Positions 37,561-49,407 of a stretch of DNA of 64,000 bases are shown here, in pieces. The position numbers and the translations under genes are program-made. The stretch lies in the NCBI GenBank assembly GCA_023313575.1, contig JAJTTP010000003.1, positions 1,550,001 through 1,614,000 on the forward strand. The letters run 5' to 3'. The first letter of the stretch is position 1. The number at the start of each line of letters is the position of its first letter. The stretch is from Eutypella sp. D-1 (taxonomy: Eukaryota > Ascomycota > Sordariomycetes > Xylariales > Diatrypaceae). The notes under the pieces are model-generated. The model ran no database searches, had not been told where the DNA came from, and worked only from the letters and a program-made list of their open reading frames with translations.

Positions 37561-38352
37561 TTAAAATATTTTCGTAAAACGTGGTTAATTATGCGTTAAA
37601 ACGATGCTAATACGTTAATTAATCCGAAAGGCATAATTAAATATTTAAATAAGCTGTATTTCGTTTTAAAGGTTATTTTTTATTTATTTCCGGGTTTAAT
37701 TTTAATATGGTAATATCCGTTTTTAAGGTTTAAAGTGGTAAATTATTTGGTTCCGTATAAACGGTCCTTTATTTTAATAATAAATAATAATAATATTTAG
37801 TTTTTAATAATAATCTCGTTTAATTATTAATAATCGATTATTAATTGTAATTTGCCGTTTTTTTTAGGCATAAACATAATAAAATATCTTATTAATAATT
37901 TTAATCGTTAAATATATCCTTTTATTAACTTATTTTTAAGGTACTTTTATAATTCTTTAAGTTCGATTTCGTTAAGGTTATAAATTTTATGGAATCGTGG
38001 CGTTTTTTTTTTATAAAAATAATCTTATGGTTTTATTTATTACGGTTTAATAATCCTTTTTTAAATTTTTTACGAAATATTTTATCGTATTAATAATATT
38101 ATAATAATTCGTTATGTATTCGTAATATTATCGTATTTTTTTTTCCAGGATGCTATTAAAAAGGCGGAATCGTTATCGGATAAACGCGATAATTTATTTA
38201 GTCCTTTTTTTATATCTTTTTTTTTTAATTCGTTATGTTTTTTTTAATAAGGTTTTTATCGTATTTTTATGCTTATATTTATTATCCGTTAAATATTAAG
38301 ATTTTTTTTTTAAATTATTATCGGTTTTTAAAAGATAAGGAAATATTATTTA

Positions 38353-38766
38353 TATAACGGCTGGTTTATTCCTAACTATTAGCCCAGTCGAGGGGTTTAT
38401 GTTAATAAAAATGCTAAGGTTTTAAGCAATAAATAATCACGTCTGGTGATAACAAAGAAAAAGGTGCTTTAAATAACTAAGTTATATTATAAGCTAATAA
38501 GCTTAAAAATTATTTAAAAAAAAGGTAATAAACGTAACTATATATTATTTATGTCCTTTATTCTTAATATTAAAATATATAATTATGTTAAATCCTTAAA
38601 TCGTAACGGATTTAACTGATACCTTTGGATCTATGGATCATAACGGATCCATATGTGGCTTTTTTTATAGCTTATTAAATATGGCTGGCTTACGTCTTTA
38701 TTTTTCCGATAATACCGCTAACGAATAGGGTTACCAGCCCCCACTTGGCCTAGTCAGGCCATAACA
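38353..38766 (-). mobile_element. Solo LTR C (414 bp) inside the Gypsy element
   Basis: Same family and length as the Gypsy LTRs, with a perfect duplication ATTTA at 38348-38352 and 38767-38771. It interrupts pol between the RT and Gag remnants. It keeps more C and G than its host, so it inserted later and lost its body by LTR-LTR recombination. Confidence 0.9.
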
Positions 38767-40154
38767 ATTTAACCAGTTTTTTAATTAATCGATAAATTAT
38801 ATTAATGCAGTTATAATTATTTAAGGATTATGTCGTATCTTTTTAAAGGTATAATATCGAAAATAACGTTTTATTTTTATCTTTCGATATATATATCGAG
38901 TTAATCGGTTTTTTATAATATTTTTTTTTCGTCGTATTAAAAAATATAACTTTCGGCTTTTATTATGTTATAAAAATGTTATTTCTTTTTTTATAATAAT
39001 TATAACTTATTATATAGTTTCGGGGTTATATAATTATTTTCGGTTTCGTTATTTATTATAACGGTATACTAATTATTTTTAACCTTTATTTATATTATAA
39101 TATATCCGTATCGTTTTTAGGTTTTTAAAATAGTTTATAAATATCGTATTACGTTTTTAAACTTTAAGATACCACTTTATAGCTTTAATATAAACGGCTT
39201 TATTATTTTAAATTTTTACCGTAAATTTATATAACGTTATATAAGTTATTATAAAGTTTTTTTTTATTAGATTTTCTTTATACGTATAGTTATTTTTTTG
39301 TTTTTAAGTTTTTATAAAAATGTTTAAAGCTAATTTTATTAAAAGTTATTTTTTCCAGTAAGTTTTTAAACGTATATAAATCGGCGTTTAATAACTTATT
39401 TTTCCAATATCGGATTTTATATTTTTATTATTCGATCTTATTCCGGATTTTTATAATTTTTAACGTTTAATATATATATTCGTTATAATAATATACTTAA
39501 TATCCTCCGGGGCAGGATATTTTTTTTAACCATTTTTATTTATACGGTATGCAGTTATAATAACGCCGAATTTTTTTATACCATTATCGATCGGTTTCGT
39601 TTTTTTTTTATTATAAAAAATTGAATCTTTTTTTAACTATTTGTTTAATTCGGTTAATAATACCGATTTTTCGTTCCTTATGTTAATAATATTTATATTT
39701 TCGACAGTTAATAAGGTATTTTAAAAAATGCGGTATCCGAGTTTAAATTTTTTAATTAATAAATTTATCCCAGTTACGAAATTATTATAAATAAATTTTA
39801 AATCGTTACTTTTTAAAACGTTATTAAAATCGTTTAATATAAATGTTATACATTTTTTATAGTTTATAATTTTATTATTTTTTAAACTAATTAATTAATC
39901 GTTTTATTTTTTTTTTTTACGAAATAAGTTTCCGTAAAGGCTTTTTTTTTATCGTTATTAAAATATTTATTTTGTTATTATTAACGTTATCGTTTTGTTA
40001 CGGTTTAGGCTAATTGTTTAATTTTTTATAATCCTTATTAATAAATATTATTATCCGAATATACGTAATAAATTATTTTAAACGTTTTTCCACCGGCAAA
40101 AGGTTATTCCTTTTCGGGCACGGGTTTTTAATTTATATTCTGTTTAAATCTTTT

Positions 40155-40196
40155 ATATTCTTTTTTAAAATGTCTTATTTTATTATAATTATAGCA
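40155..40196 (-). pseudogene. Gag zinc-knuckle remnant (Gypsy element)
   Basis: The minus-strand frame reads CYNYNKIRHFKKEY. Spacing equals the CCHC knuckle (C-x2-C-x4-H-x4-C) with the second and fourth Cys now Tyr, each explained by one G-to-A change of TGT/TGC. Confidence 0.75.
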
Positions 40197-41049
40197 TTTA
40201 ATTTATCGCTTATTTTTTCGTATTATATTAAATAATATAAATCCTAATACCGTCCCGTAAAATATATCGGTAAGCTTTTAATTTTGATTTTTATTATTTT
40301 AATATCTTTTAAATCTTTTAAATATATAATGTTTTTTTTTTCCTAACGTTATTTAAATTATTTATTATCGATTTTAATTACTAAAGTAATAAATTTATCG
40401 AAAATATTTAATTTATTTTACGTGATAATTTTATTTTTAACCGAATTTTTAAATCTTTAATAAAACGTATCGATAAAAGATTTATCGTTAACTTAATCTG
40501 TTTTGGTAACAAATTATTTAAATTACGCAGCGTATATATAAGCTGCCCTTTTTTATTTAAAAGTTAAAAATTATTACGTAACGGCTTAGGCTTTATCCGG
40601 ATTTCCGTAATTAATTTTTACTTTTTCCTCGAAATTTTTATACTTTTCGAAAAAACGTTTAATTTTTATGGATTTTTTTTTCTTTTTTATTTTTACAAAG
40701 GCATTTAAAATAGGTTTAAACTATTAAATTATCCCCCCGGTAAAGCATGATATAATATTAAAAATTTTATTAGCTTCCGTAATATGCATATAACGTTATT
40801 AATATAAGTAAGTTACGGCTGTAATAAGAAAAGGTTATACGGAGGTAATATTATTATAAAGTCCAAATTTTTTAAGCTTAAATTTAATAAATATAGCTTT
40901 TTAATTCGTAAATATAGTTACCGTTTATTCGATTTATTCGATTCGTTTAAATAATTATTAAATAACTTATTAAAAGTTTTAGCCTAAAAAAAACATAATG
41001 TCGGATATTATTTAAAGCTAATAATATTATTAAATAAAAGCTTATAACG

Positions 41050-41464
41050 TATAACGGCTGGTTTATTTTTAATTATTAATTTAATTAAAGGGTTTATGTT
41101 AATAAAAGTATTAAAGGTTTTAAATAATAAATAATTACGTTTAATAATAGTAAAAAAAAAGATGTTTTAAATAATTAAGTTATATTATAAACTAATAAGT
41201 TTAAAAATTATTTAAAAAAAAGGTAATAAACGTAATTATATATTATTTATATCCTTTATTCCTAATATTAAAATATGTAATTATATTAAATCCTTAAATC
41301 GTAACGGATTTAATTAATATTTTTAGATTTATAGATTATAACGGATCCATGTGTGGCTTTTTTTATGGCTTATTAAATGTGGCTGGCTTACGTTTTTATT
41401 TTTCCGGCAGTACCGTTAACGAATAAGGTTACCAGCCCCCACTTGGCCTAGTCAGGCCATAACA
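41050..41464 (-). repeat. Gypsy element 5' LTR (copy D)
   Basis: Pairs with 34197-34610 in orientation and family. The half next to the element body is strongly mutated, while the outer about 100 bp (41370-41464) keeps GC-rich words. Mutation load is therefore uneven within one LTR. Confidence 0.8.
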
Positions 41465-41788
41465 TTTTTAATCTTTATTTATTTTTTTAAATAAAATATT
41501 AATTTCTTTTTAAAAGTTATCCTTTTCTTTTTAAGTGATTTTTCCGTAATTGTTTTTATTGTTATTACTTTTTTTATTATTATTATTTTTAAAAGGGGTG
41601 TTCATTTTAAGGTTTCCATTTTATTATAAAATAAACATTTAAATGGTTTTTTTTAACACTTTTAAGTTATAATCGGTCCTTTAATTAAAGATATTAGCTT
41701 AAATGTTATTTTTTCCTTTAATATAGTGGATTTTAAAATTAAATTTTAATAAAAACGTAATCCATATTTTTTATTAACGGCTAAATCT

Positions 41789-42202
41789 TGTTATGGCCTG
41801 ACTAGGCCAAGTGGGGCAGGCAACCCTATTCGTTAACGGTATTACCGGAAGAATAAAGGCGTAAGCCAGCCATATTTAACAAGTTATAAAAAGAGCCACA
41901 CATGGATCCGTTATAATCCATAGATCTAAAGGTATTAATTAAATCCGTTACAATCTAAGGATTTAATATAACCATATATTCCAGTGTTAAAAATAAAGGA
42001 TATAAATAATATATAGCTACGTTTATTACCTTTTTTTAAAATAATCTTTAAGCTTATTAATTTATAATATAATTTAATTATTTAAAGCACCTTTTTTTTT
42101 GCTATTACCAGACGTGACTACTTATTACTTAAAACCTTTAACGTTCCTGCTAACATAAACCCCTCGACTGGACTAATAGTTAAGAATAAACCAGCCGTTA
42201 CA
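41789..42202 (+). mobile_element. Solo LTR E (414 bp)
   Basis: Begins TGTTATGGCCTGACTAGGCC and ends CAGCCGTTACA, with a perfect duplication AATCT at 41784-41788 and 42203-42207. It lies in the outer element, in the opposite orientation to the neighbouring Gypsy element, so it is a separate insertion. It is one of the best preserved copies and a good reference for the family. Confidence 0.9.
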
Positions 42203-44651
42203 AATCTTTATAAAGTTATAAATTTAATTAGATTTTTATGGTTTAAATAAATAAAGGATTTTAATTTTTAAATATATCCCCGTTTTAAATTTTCCTTTAT
42301 GCTATTTTTAAAAGCTTATAACCTTTTAAGATTTATATAATATACTTTATATTTTTAAAGGTAATATCTTTTTTTAATAAGGATTTAATGGTTTTATTAA
42401 TTATAAACTGGTAATTCGTTTTTAAATCTATTTCGAAATAGGTTTTTAAACCTGGCGTATTTTTAAAAAACATTAAGTATTAAATCCATTTTAGTTTTTA
42501 ATTTTTATTTAATTTTTCGGATTAGATAACAAAATTAATAATTTTAAATATAAATGGTTTTAATAACCTGTTATGGTTTTATTTTAATTATAATGGTTAT
42601 GGTTTTCGGTTACGTTATTTAATAAGTTATTTAATTAATATTAAAGTTTTAGCGTTATAGCTAAAAAAGATTTAAAATAATATCGTATCCTATTATATTT
42701 ATTATATCGAAAGTAATAATTTAAAGATGTTTTTAAATAGTTATTAAAAAAGGGATAATTTTACGGGAGATATAACCTTTATCGTAAATGGTTAAGTTAT
42801 TATTTATTATTTTAAATCGGTAAATGATTTTTTTTTTAAATTTAAAAGATTTTATAATATTTTGTAATAAAAAAGAAGATATAATTTTTTTATAATTTTA
42901 AATTAATAAAGGCTTAAAAGGTTTAGTCTTTATAACATATATTGGTTTTAAGTTAATTATTAAGTTTTACGAAATTTTCGATATAAGTTTTATAAAAAGC
43001 ATTTTATTTAACCGTTTATTACCTTATTTTTTATAAAAGCTTTAGAAATCTTTTAAATAAATTATCTTTTTTTATTTTTAAGTTTTTTATATAACGTAAG
43101 CTTAATATTAATCGTTTAAATAATTGCTTTATTTACGTTTTCCGTAACAGTATTAAATTACTTTAATTATTAAAAAAGCGTAATATTTTTTAACCGTAAT
43201 ATTTTCGGGAATCGTTTAATTATAATAAATAAAAAATCGTAATTCCGGGGTTAAAAAAGTATAATATTTTATTTTTATTAATAAATAAAAGGTATAAATA
43301 TAATATTAATAAAATATCCATAATATATTTTTATATTAAAAATATAAAACGTTTTTAATATATTCGTTTACCGTTTTAAAAAGATAAGTAATTAAAAAGA
43401 TATTATAATAATCGAAGTTATTATAAATATTATATAAAAAAGTTATTTATTTTATTTTTTTAACGTTTTTCCGTATATTAATTATATTTTTTATCGTATT
43501 TAACGATAAAAATCGGTTTAATTATTTAAGGGTTAAACTTTTAAGGTTTTCCGATTTTTTTAATAGCTAATTAATTAAGATTTTAAAATTATTTAATTCC
43601 TTTTTTAAACGGACCCCGTTTAACATATTTAAATTTATGTTTAAAAAGTTTTTATTATCTTTTATTTTTTATTTAACTTTTAAAACGTTATATAGGTTAT
43701 AAAAGGTCGGAATATAACATATATATTTTTTTATTATACTTTTTAAGTTATAGTTTATAATAAAATATATAAAGCAGGTTTTAAGGTATTTAAGTTATTT
43801 TAATTCGTTTTTATAAATATAATTTTTTAAATCTTTATCTTTATTAAAAATGTTAATTTTTTTTATAAGCCGAAAATTTAACCATTATTTAATTATGTTT
43901 TTTTATAATTATTTAAAAAACGGTATAAGCCGTAAAAAAAGTTAAAGTTATAAACATATCTTAAAAATTTAATTCTTTTACTTTTTTCGGTATTTAAATA
44001 TTAATTATAAATAACCGGGTATTTCGGGTATTTAAGAAATTAATAATAAACGTAATTATCGGTAATTAATTGTTTATTTTTTTTCTGTTTTTTAAACTTT
44101 TTTAAATATTATTTTATACTTTTTTTATTACTTTTATACATTTAGTAATTATCGTTATAATAAACGGTTTAATTAAAGCTAATATAATTATCCTTATTAA
44201 AAGCTTTAATTTTAAGTATAAAATCAGGTATAAATTTATTAACGTCGTTTTCCGAAAATATTTTTAAAAAAATAGGGTATATAAAATAATTTAAGCTTTT
44301 TTTATAACATAAATAACCTAATACTTTAATGAAAATGTTATTATTTAAATAAAATAAATAAACATATAAATTAAATTAAATATAAAAAACGTATTTATCC
44401 GGGTTAAAAACTTTTATTATATAGTTAATAATTTTTAAATTTATAATTTCTTTTCGGGTAATTATTATTACGGTATAATCGTTATATTATATAAAATCTT
44501 TATCGGGCTCCGATTCGGTTTTAAAATTAGCATTATCTTTTTCGTATTCGGTAACATAAGCCTTTTTTTATAGCTATAAAATATTACTTTATTAAGGTTT
44601 AAATTTAGGTTATAAATTTTATTTAAATTTACCGCCTTTTTTAAAGCTTTT

Positions 44652-44693
44652 ATATTTATTTTTATAATAACTTTTTTTACCGTAATTAAAACA
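44652..44693 (-). pseudogene. Gag zinc-knuckle remnant (outer element)
   Basis: The minus-strand frame reads CFNYGKKSYYKNKY. Positions match C-x2-C-x4-H-x4-C with Cys, His and Cys replaced by Tyr, all G-to-A or C-to-T type changes. This fixes the orientation of the outer element: Gag on the right, transcription to the left. Confidence 0.7.
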
Positions 44694-45960
44694 TTTAATT
44701 TATAACTTATTTTTTAAGGTTTTATTAATAACGTTAATTTATTGTTTTTTCTTAACCTTATATTTCTTAAGGTTTTATCCTTTTTTTAAACTTAATTAAA
44801 TCCTTTTTTTTCGAGGTACCGTTTAAAGGTTTATTAATTATAAAAGATAATTTATTTAATATAATTATCGAATTTTTTAAGCTTTTTAATTTTATTAAAT
44901 TTATCTTTAACTTAAAGTTTTAAGCTATTATAATATAATAAAAAGAAACCTGTTTTTAAAAATTTAATTTTAACGGTAAATTATTTAAATACCGTAATAT
45001 AATCGGCCGTTAATTTAATTTAAATTAATAAATAAAATTATCGTTCGGCGTTTTAAGTTTTATTAAAAATTCCGAACATAATTTAAAAAGCGGCGATAAA
45101 AATATTAAAATTATTAAAAATTTTCTTAATTTTTTCTTTAACTTTATCCTTTTTAAAAATATATTTTTTAAAAAAAGGTTTATATTAAGTTAAAGCATTA
45201 TTAATAAAGAATTATCCCGTTATTATAACTTTTTTTATATTATTATTAAAAGATTAATTAAAAAAGTTAAAATAAATTATTAATAAAATAAAAAAACCGT
45301 TTAAAATTTTAAAATCCTTTTTATATTTTTTAAAAGCTTTAGCCTTAAATTAAAGTTAAAATATTTTATTATTTTTAAAACCTCCGTTATTTAAGTTATT
45401 ATTCCGCTCCGAGGGTTTATTATTTTAAATATTTTTTTAATACTTTTAATCGTTATTTTTTAAATCGTTATTTTTTAACTTATTATTAAATTAATAGTTT
45501 TTTTTTAATTATTATTTAAAGGATACCGTTTACGATAGTTTAAAAAAGGTTAGTTATTATTAAAAGATATTTAATCCAGGTATCAGTTCTTAAGTTTATA
45601 TTTTATTAAAAAGGTTTTTATTAATTCTTATTATTTAAAAAGTTAATAATAACTTTTAAAATTAAAATAATTTTTAAAAGTTATTAATAAAAAAACGTTA
45701 AAATTTTTTTTAAAAATTTAACTTTTAGTTTAAAATCTTATTAACGTGTTAATAAGTTCCAGTATATTTTTTATTAAAAATAGTTATAAGTTTAAAAATA
45801 ATTCCTCCGGGGATTTGTTTTTTTCGTTTAAAAGTAATAAATGTTATTTTTTTATAATATCGTTATTATATTTTAATATGCTTTAATTAAGCAAATAGTT
45901 TTTTCTTCGTTTTTTAATTAAAAAACGATTAAAATGTAATAAAACTGTTATTATTAATTT

Positions 45961-46211
45961 TAATTTTAAATAATAAAAGGCGTAAAAAATAAATATTTAA
46001 ATTAATTATTAATTAATTAAAAAAGAGATTATTTAAATAAAAACGATCCTATACCTTTTATATATAAAAAAAGGTAATCCCTTATACCTTAAATCGATAA
46101 CTAAGGTCCAGTCGATCCATTAGATCGATTTTCGGACATAATCGATCCACCTACGTGACCGTTATCGTTATCAGTGGGGCTCCTTTACCCTGGAATGAGT
46201 GGTTTGTAACA
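45961..46211 (-). repeat. Outer element LTR, right copy (5' LTR)
   Basis: Direct repeat of 31391-31613. Its left half is AT-mutated like the block, but the last ~110 bp (from about 46100) keep normal composition with words such as GTGGGGCTCC. It shows what the unmutated LTR looked like and where RIP stopped. Confidence 0.82.
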
Positions 46212-47488
46212 CAGCCTCAGTTATCTGTGACTTGGCCATACGGTATATCTCCCATGTCCTGTGATTGCATTGTTAGAGAAATCTCATCTCGGTACCTCCT
46301 TCAGCCGCGGTAAGTTCTAGAAAGAAAAGGCGTAGACAAAGTTCCTCTCCATCAAGACTGTAGAACGCAAAAGTCTGACTCACCATTTCCAGAATTGAGG
46401 GTACTGGTTAATATACAACCGCAAAGTCTCAAAAGTTCATCTATGACGAGCCCGACAGAAGTTGTAAGGCGGTGAGGTGGATGAGACACGCCCATCTTTA
46501 CGATTATTATCATACGGTTTTTGACAGGATCTTGGCAACGTATGGTATTTGGAATCATGCAGCGTATCTACAGTTATGACTGCAAACGGAAGGCGTTGAA
46601 TTGCAGATGACCACTAACGACCTATACGGCGGTTAGGACGGCTATAACAGAATATTCGATGGCGATACGTACTAGCCATCAATCGTGTATATATATAGGG
46701 CCTAGATCTCCTACTCAGACTGATCGAGAGGAGAAGACCTAAGGCCCTAGAAACCTAAGAAGAATTGTTAGTTGTTCTGATTTTAGATTCCTAACCCTTG
46801 TTACAGTTCACCAGCTTCAGCAGTTCCGATCGCCCATACCCCTATTTCTAGCCCACTTTATAAGGGGCTTGATTGCATATGACAAGATTCCGTTAACGGC
46901 TCGACCACATCACTATCCATAAGGCTATAAAGAAAATACACTGCTTACTTTTGTAAAGTGTCAGGTGTTATAGTTTTCCAGATTTGAGTAGCGATTATCA
47001 TAGAATCGAACCCTTACCGGTATCACTTTATTTAGACCATCGAAGCTTGGAGAACCGGAAGTGCCTCCTTAAACCCTACTCATGATAATTACTTGTCCAT
47101 CGATTATGCTTGAGTACTTCACAGTCAGCACAATGGGAGGAAATACGGTGCATATGCATAGCATATGCTTGTAGTAATATTAGCGGAACTGACGCTATAC
47201 ATATTCCTGCATTCAGGCATCCAGCTCGCTTTCGAGATTAATGCGCCATACCTGAGTAGTTGCTATCATCTCGAGATAATCCTATATTCTTACTAAGACG
47301 TCATAGGAGCCTAGGAGCTTCTGTTCACTGGCAATAACCATGCTGCACAATGTCGTGCTGATCACCACTACGCAATCAGAGCTCATGGTTAATTAGCGTA
47401 TCTTTCGTAAGTTGGCAGGAATATGATAAAGTTCAAAACGATCATTTGATGTGAAAAAGGAGTTGATGTAGTTCCGGAAATAACTAGG
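46212..47488. other. Right flank of the repeat block, no clear gene
   Basis: Normal composition resumes at the LTR edge. A minus-strand frame (46558-46377, ATG start) ends at a good donor GTGAGT, and a CTAAC..CACAG acceptor lies near 46262, but the joined frame stops within 15 codons, so I do not call a gene. It could be a decayed remnant of a gene hit by the outer element. Confidence 0.4.
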
Positions 47489-47881
47489 TCAGGAATGAAT
47501 TACATACTGGCAGGTAATTTTGTTGTCGTTTTTGCCGTTACTTCCACACGACAGAACTTTGGACCCGTCGCTGCCGTGAACGCTGCGTGGCTCGTTTCCA
47601 CTGCAATCTGCGAGCGATAACTGCTGGCCTTTGAGATTAAAGGAACCCCCACAAGGCGAGCTGGTTAAGGCCGCGAGCTCAATAGCTGCCGGACACGCGC
47701 TCTCGCCCTCCACCCACACCACCCAGTGGTTTGTCTGGTCATGGTTCTGCAGCTCCTGGCCCCAACCCACCTTGAAGTTGGGGACGGGTGCACGCACCTT
47801 CGTTACGTCGAGCGTGGTGCTTGCTGTCGCGAAAGTCGCTACGGTGAAGGAGAGAGCGAGTACAGTGTGTGTGAACTGCAT
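47489..47881 (-). CDS. Small secreted cysteine-containing protein (130 aa)
   Basis: An unrecognised protein with a clear N-terminal signal peptide (about residues 1-20, VLALSFTVATFATA). The mature part of about 110 residues has Cys at 63, 77, 93, 112 and 124. The odd number and the end just after the last Cys suggest the C-terminus could differ: GTATGT, a good fungal donor, follows the last Cys codon, so a 3' exon is possible. The ATG at 47881 is the only one that starts on the signal peptide; the frame is open upstream without ATG. Size, secretion and a place beside a repeat block fit a candidate effector-like protein, but no family is recognised and no role is shown. Confidence 0.6.
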   Translation of the reverse strand: MQFTHTVLALSFTVATFATASTTLDVTKVRAPVPNFKVGWGQELQNHDQTNHWVVWVEGESACPAAIELAALTSSPCGGSFNLKGQQLSLADCSGNEPRSVHGSDGSKVLSCGSNGKNDNKITCQYVIHS

Positions 47882-49407
47882 CTTATTTACGGAGGATGTA
47901 CTCAACACTCAGCTGAAAGTCTCGATGTAAGTGTCTTGACGATTGAGTCTTCATGGGGTCAAAAGTAAACGTCCAAAGTGTGCGAAGGCAATGTCAACTC
48001 TCTGTTTAAATACTAAAGATGACCGTCTGAAATACATTTTCTCTTCGGTTGGTGTGTTGGAACCTGCCTTTGATCTCTAATCGACTAGGAGCTCAGGATG
48101 GGACATAAGATGCGCATCAGAAGGTGGTCCAGGAGTACAGAGACGGGGTGGTTACTCCGTACTTGTACGACAGTAGTTGTCTTATATTTCCCCCCTTGAT
48201 ATAATGAGTTTCGTGATACGAAACCATGCCCTAGAGGAGTAATGTGTTAGGAAAAGGTCTAGTGACAAACAGGGTGTTACATGTTAACCATCATACTGAT
48301 GTCAGTAAATTCCAGAGGGTTTTTCTAAGACGTGAATAGTTCAAACCCCGGAAGTGAGAATTTCAGAGTTCTCCACTATCGCCTTCGTGTCAAGCAAGTG
48401 ATATTAGAGATATATCAATATTGCAAAAGGGTTGTTGCTTGTCGTACCATTCCTCGGAGTCAAACCGGAAACTAGGGTCAGTCGTCTTAGCCGATACAAG
48501 CCTCGTCCAGAACTATTGAGAGAATATATATATATATATATATATATTGGTGACATAATCTCTAGGCACCAGACACTGCATATTGATGAAGATATCATAT
48601 ACGTACCACGGTTGTGCCATAGGAACAAGAACGGACCGGAAACATCACCTAACGACGAGATACCGCAACTCTTACCATAACCTCGCAAAGCGCATCAATC
48701 ATCAAGATCCTGACGTGGCCAGATCATGCCGTGAAAAATTAGATGAGGTCAGCTATGTCTGAATTGGGGGTTCTGTTCATCTTAACATAGTTGTACATGT
48801 GATCTAAACAGTAACCCAACAGACAGGCGATGGCGAATGGACGTAGGAGCGATGATACGATGTTTCAGATCAGGGTGTTGCGGCCAGTGAAACGTTTGTA
48901 CAGCAGCTTTGTTTCATGTCGTTCCAACCTTCCGCAGAACAGGCGAAAATGTAAGCTTTACGGTGCGGATAACTGACCGCAGTATAGAGAGGTGCTATCG
49001 GTCCCTGTTATATCTGCAATAAGTTCATCACAGGCAACGAGGACCATGCAACCATGCAATGCTGCCTTATACCTATATTTGAGCGTGTTTGTGACGTGCT
49101 GCAGCTGCGGATGAAGCCGCAGTCGAGCGTTCTGCACCTATTCATCCCAAATAAATCCGAATACTCAGAACCCCGACGGACCAAATCCATTCGACGACGT
49201 GCATGTGACGTTAGGCGGCACGTACAACAATCCTGAAATATCTTAAAAGCCACAATGTGATAAGCTTGCAAAGTTACACCAGAGTAACGTGCATATTCCT
49301 ATCCTGTACAGTCCAGCAAATCCTGATTGATATTTGGTCCTGCTCACCTCCATAACCATGACCGCTTTTCATCAACGGCTCTTCAACCCCTCTTCCAACA
49401 AGTTAAC
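47882..49407. other. Intergenic, no gene seen
   Basis: No convincing frame. Contains a perfect (AT)12 microsatellite at 48524-48547. Confidence 0.5.
48524..48547. repeat. (AT)12 microsatellite
   Basis: Uninterrupted alternating A/T run in an intergenic region. Confidence 0.9.

Larger units (their letters stand above)
34197..41464 (-). mobile_element. Ty3/Gypsy-type LTR retrotransposon, RIP-degraded
   Basis: The terminal repeats 34197-34610 and 41050-41464 share orientation and length and belong to the 414 bp family. Each lacks its own duplication, but TTTTT sits just outside the pair (34192-34196 and 41465-41469), fitting one insertion. On the minus strand I see a decayed Gag zinc knuckle (40155-40196), the reverse transcriptase core YLDDILIYS (37518-37544), the following FFGLINYYRKFIRRF block (about 37255-37315), and a purine tract next to the 3' LTR (34611-34626). 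This order (Gag, RT, purine tract, LTR) and the RT motif are those of Ty3/Gypsy. Stops throughout make it non-coding. A solo LTR interrupts it at 38353-38766. Confidence 0.85.
31391..46211 (-). mobile_element. RIP-degraded outer LTR retrotransposon carrying nested insertions
   Basis: The block is bounded by direct repeats at 31391-31613 and 45961-46211, read as its LTRs (on the minus strand beginning TGTTACAAACC and ending near TAAAATCA, i.e. TG..CA). Inside, the DNA is AT-saturated with C and G largely lost, and stop codons fill every frame: the RIP signature. A decayed CCHC knuckle at 44652-44693 on the minus strand puts Gag at the right end, so the element runs right to left. After removing nested insertions the body is about 6.2 kb. 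I could not find a matching target-site duplication outside the LTRs (GGTCT left, CAGCC right), and I could not assign Copia or Gypsy. Confidence 0.85.

Noticed and set aside
38353..41464. LTRs C and D as the ends of one element
   Set aside because: C has its own perfect ATTTA duplication, so it is a separate solo LTR; B and D pair better.
31386..46216. Target-site duplication of the outer element
   Set aside because: GGTCT and CAGCC do not match; shifting the LTR ends by a few bases gives no match either.
46262..46558. Two-exon minus-strand gene right of the repeat block
   Set aside because: Donor and acceptor look good, but the joined frame stops soon after the junction, and it does not connect in frame with the fragment at 30924-31390.
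48404..48688. Frames through the AT repeat (Tyr-Ile runs)
   Set aside because: Generated by the (AT)12 microsatellite.
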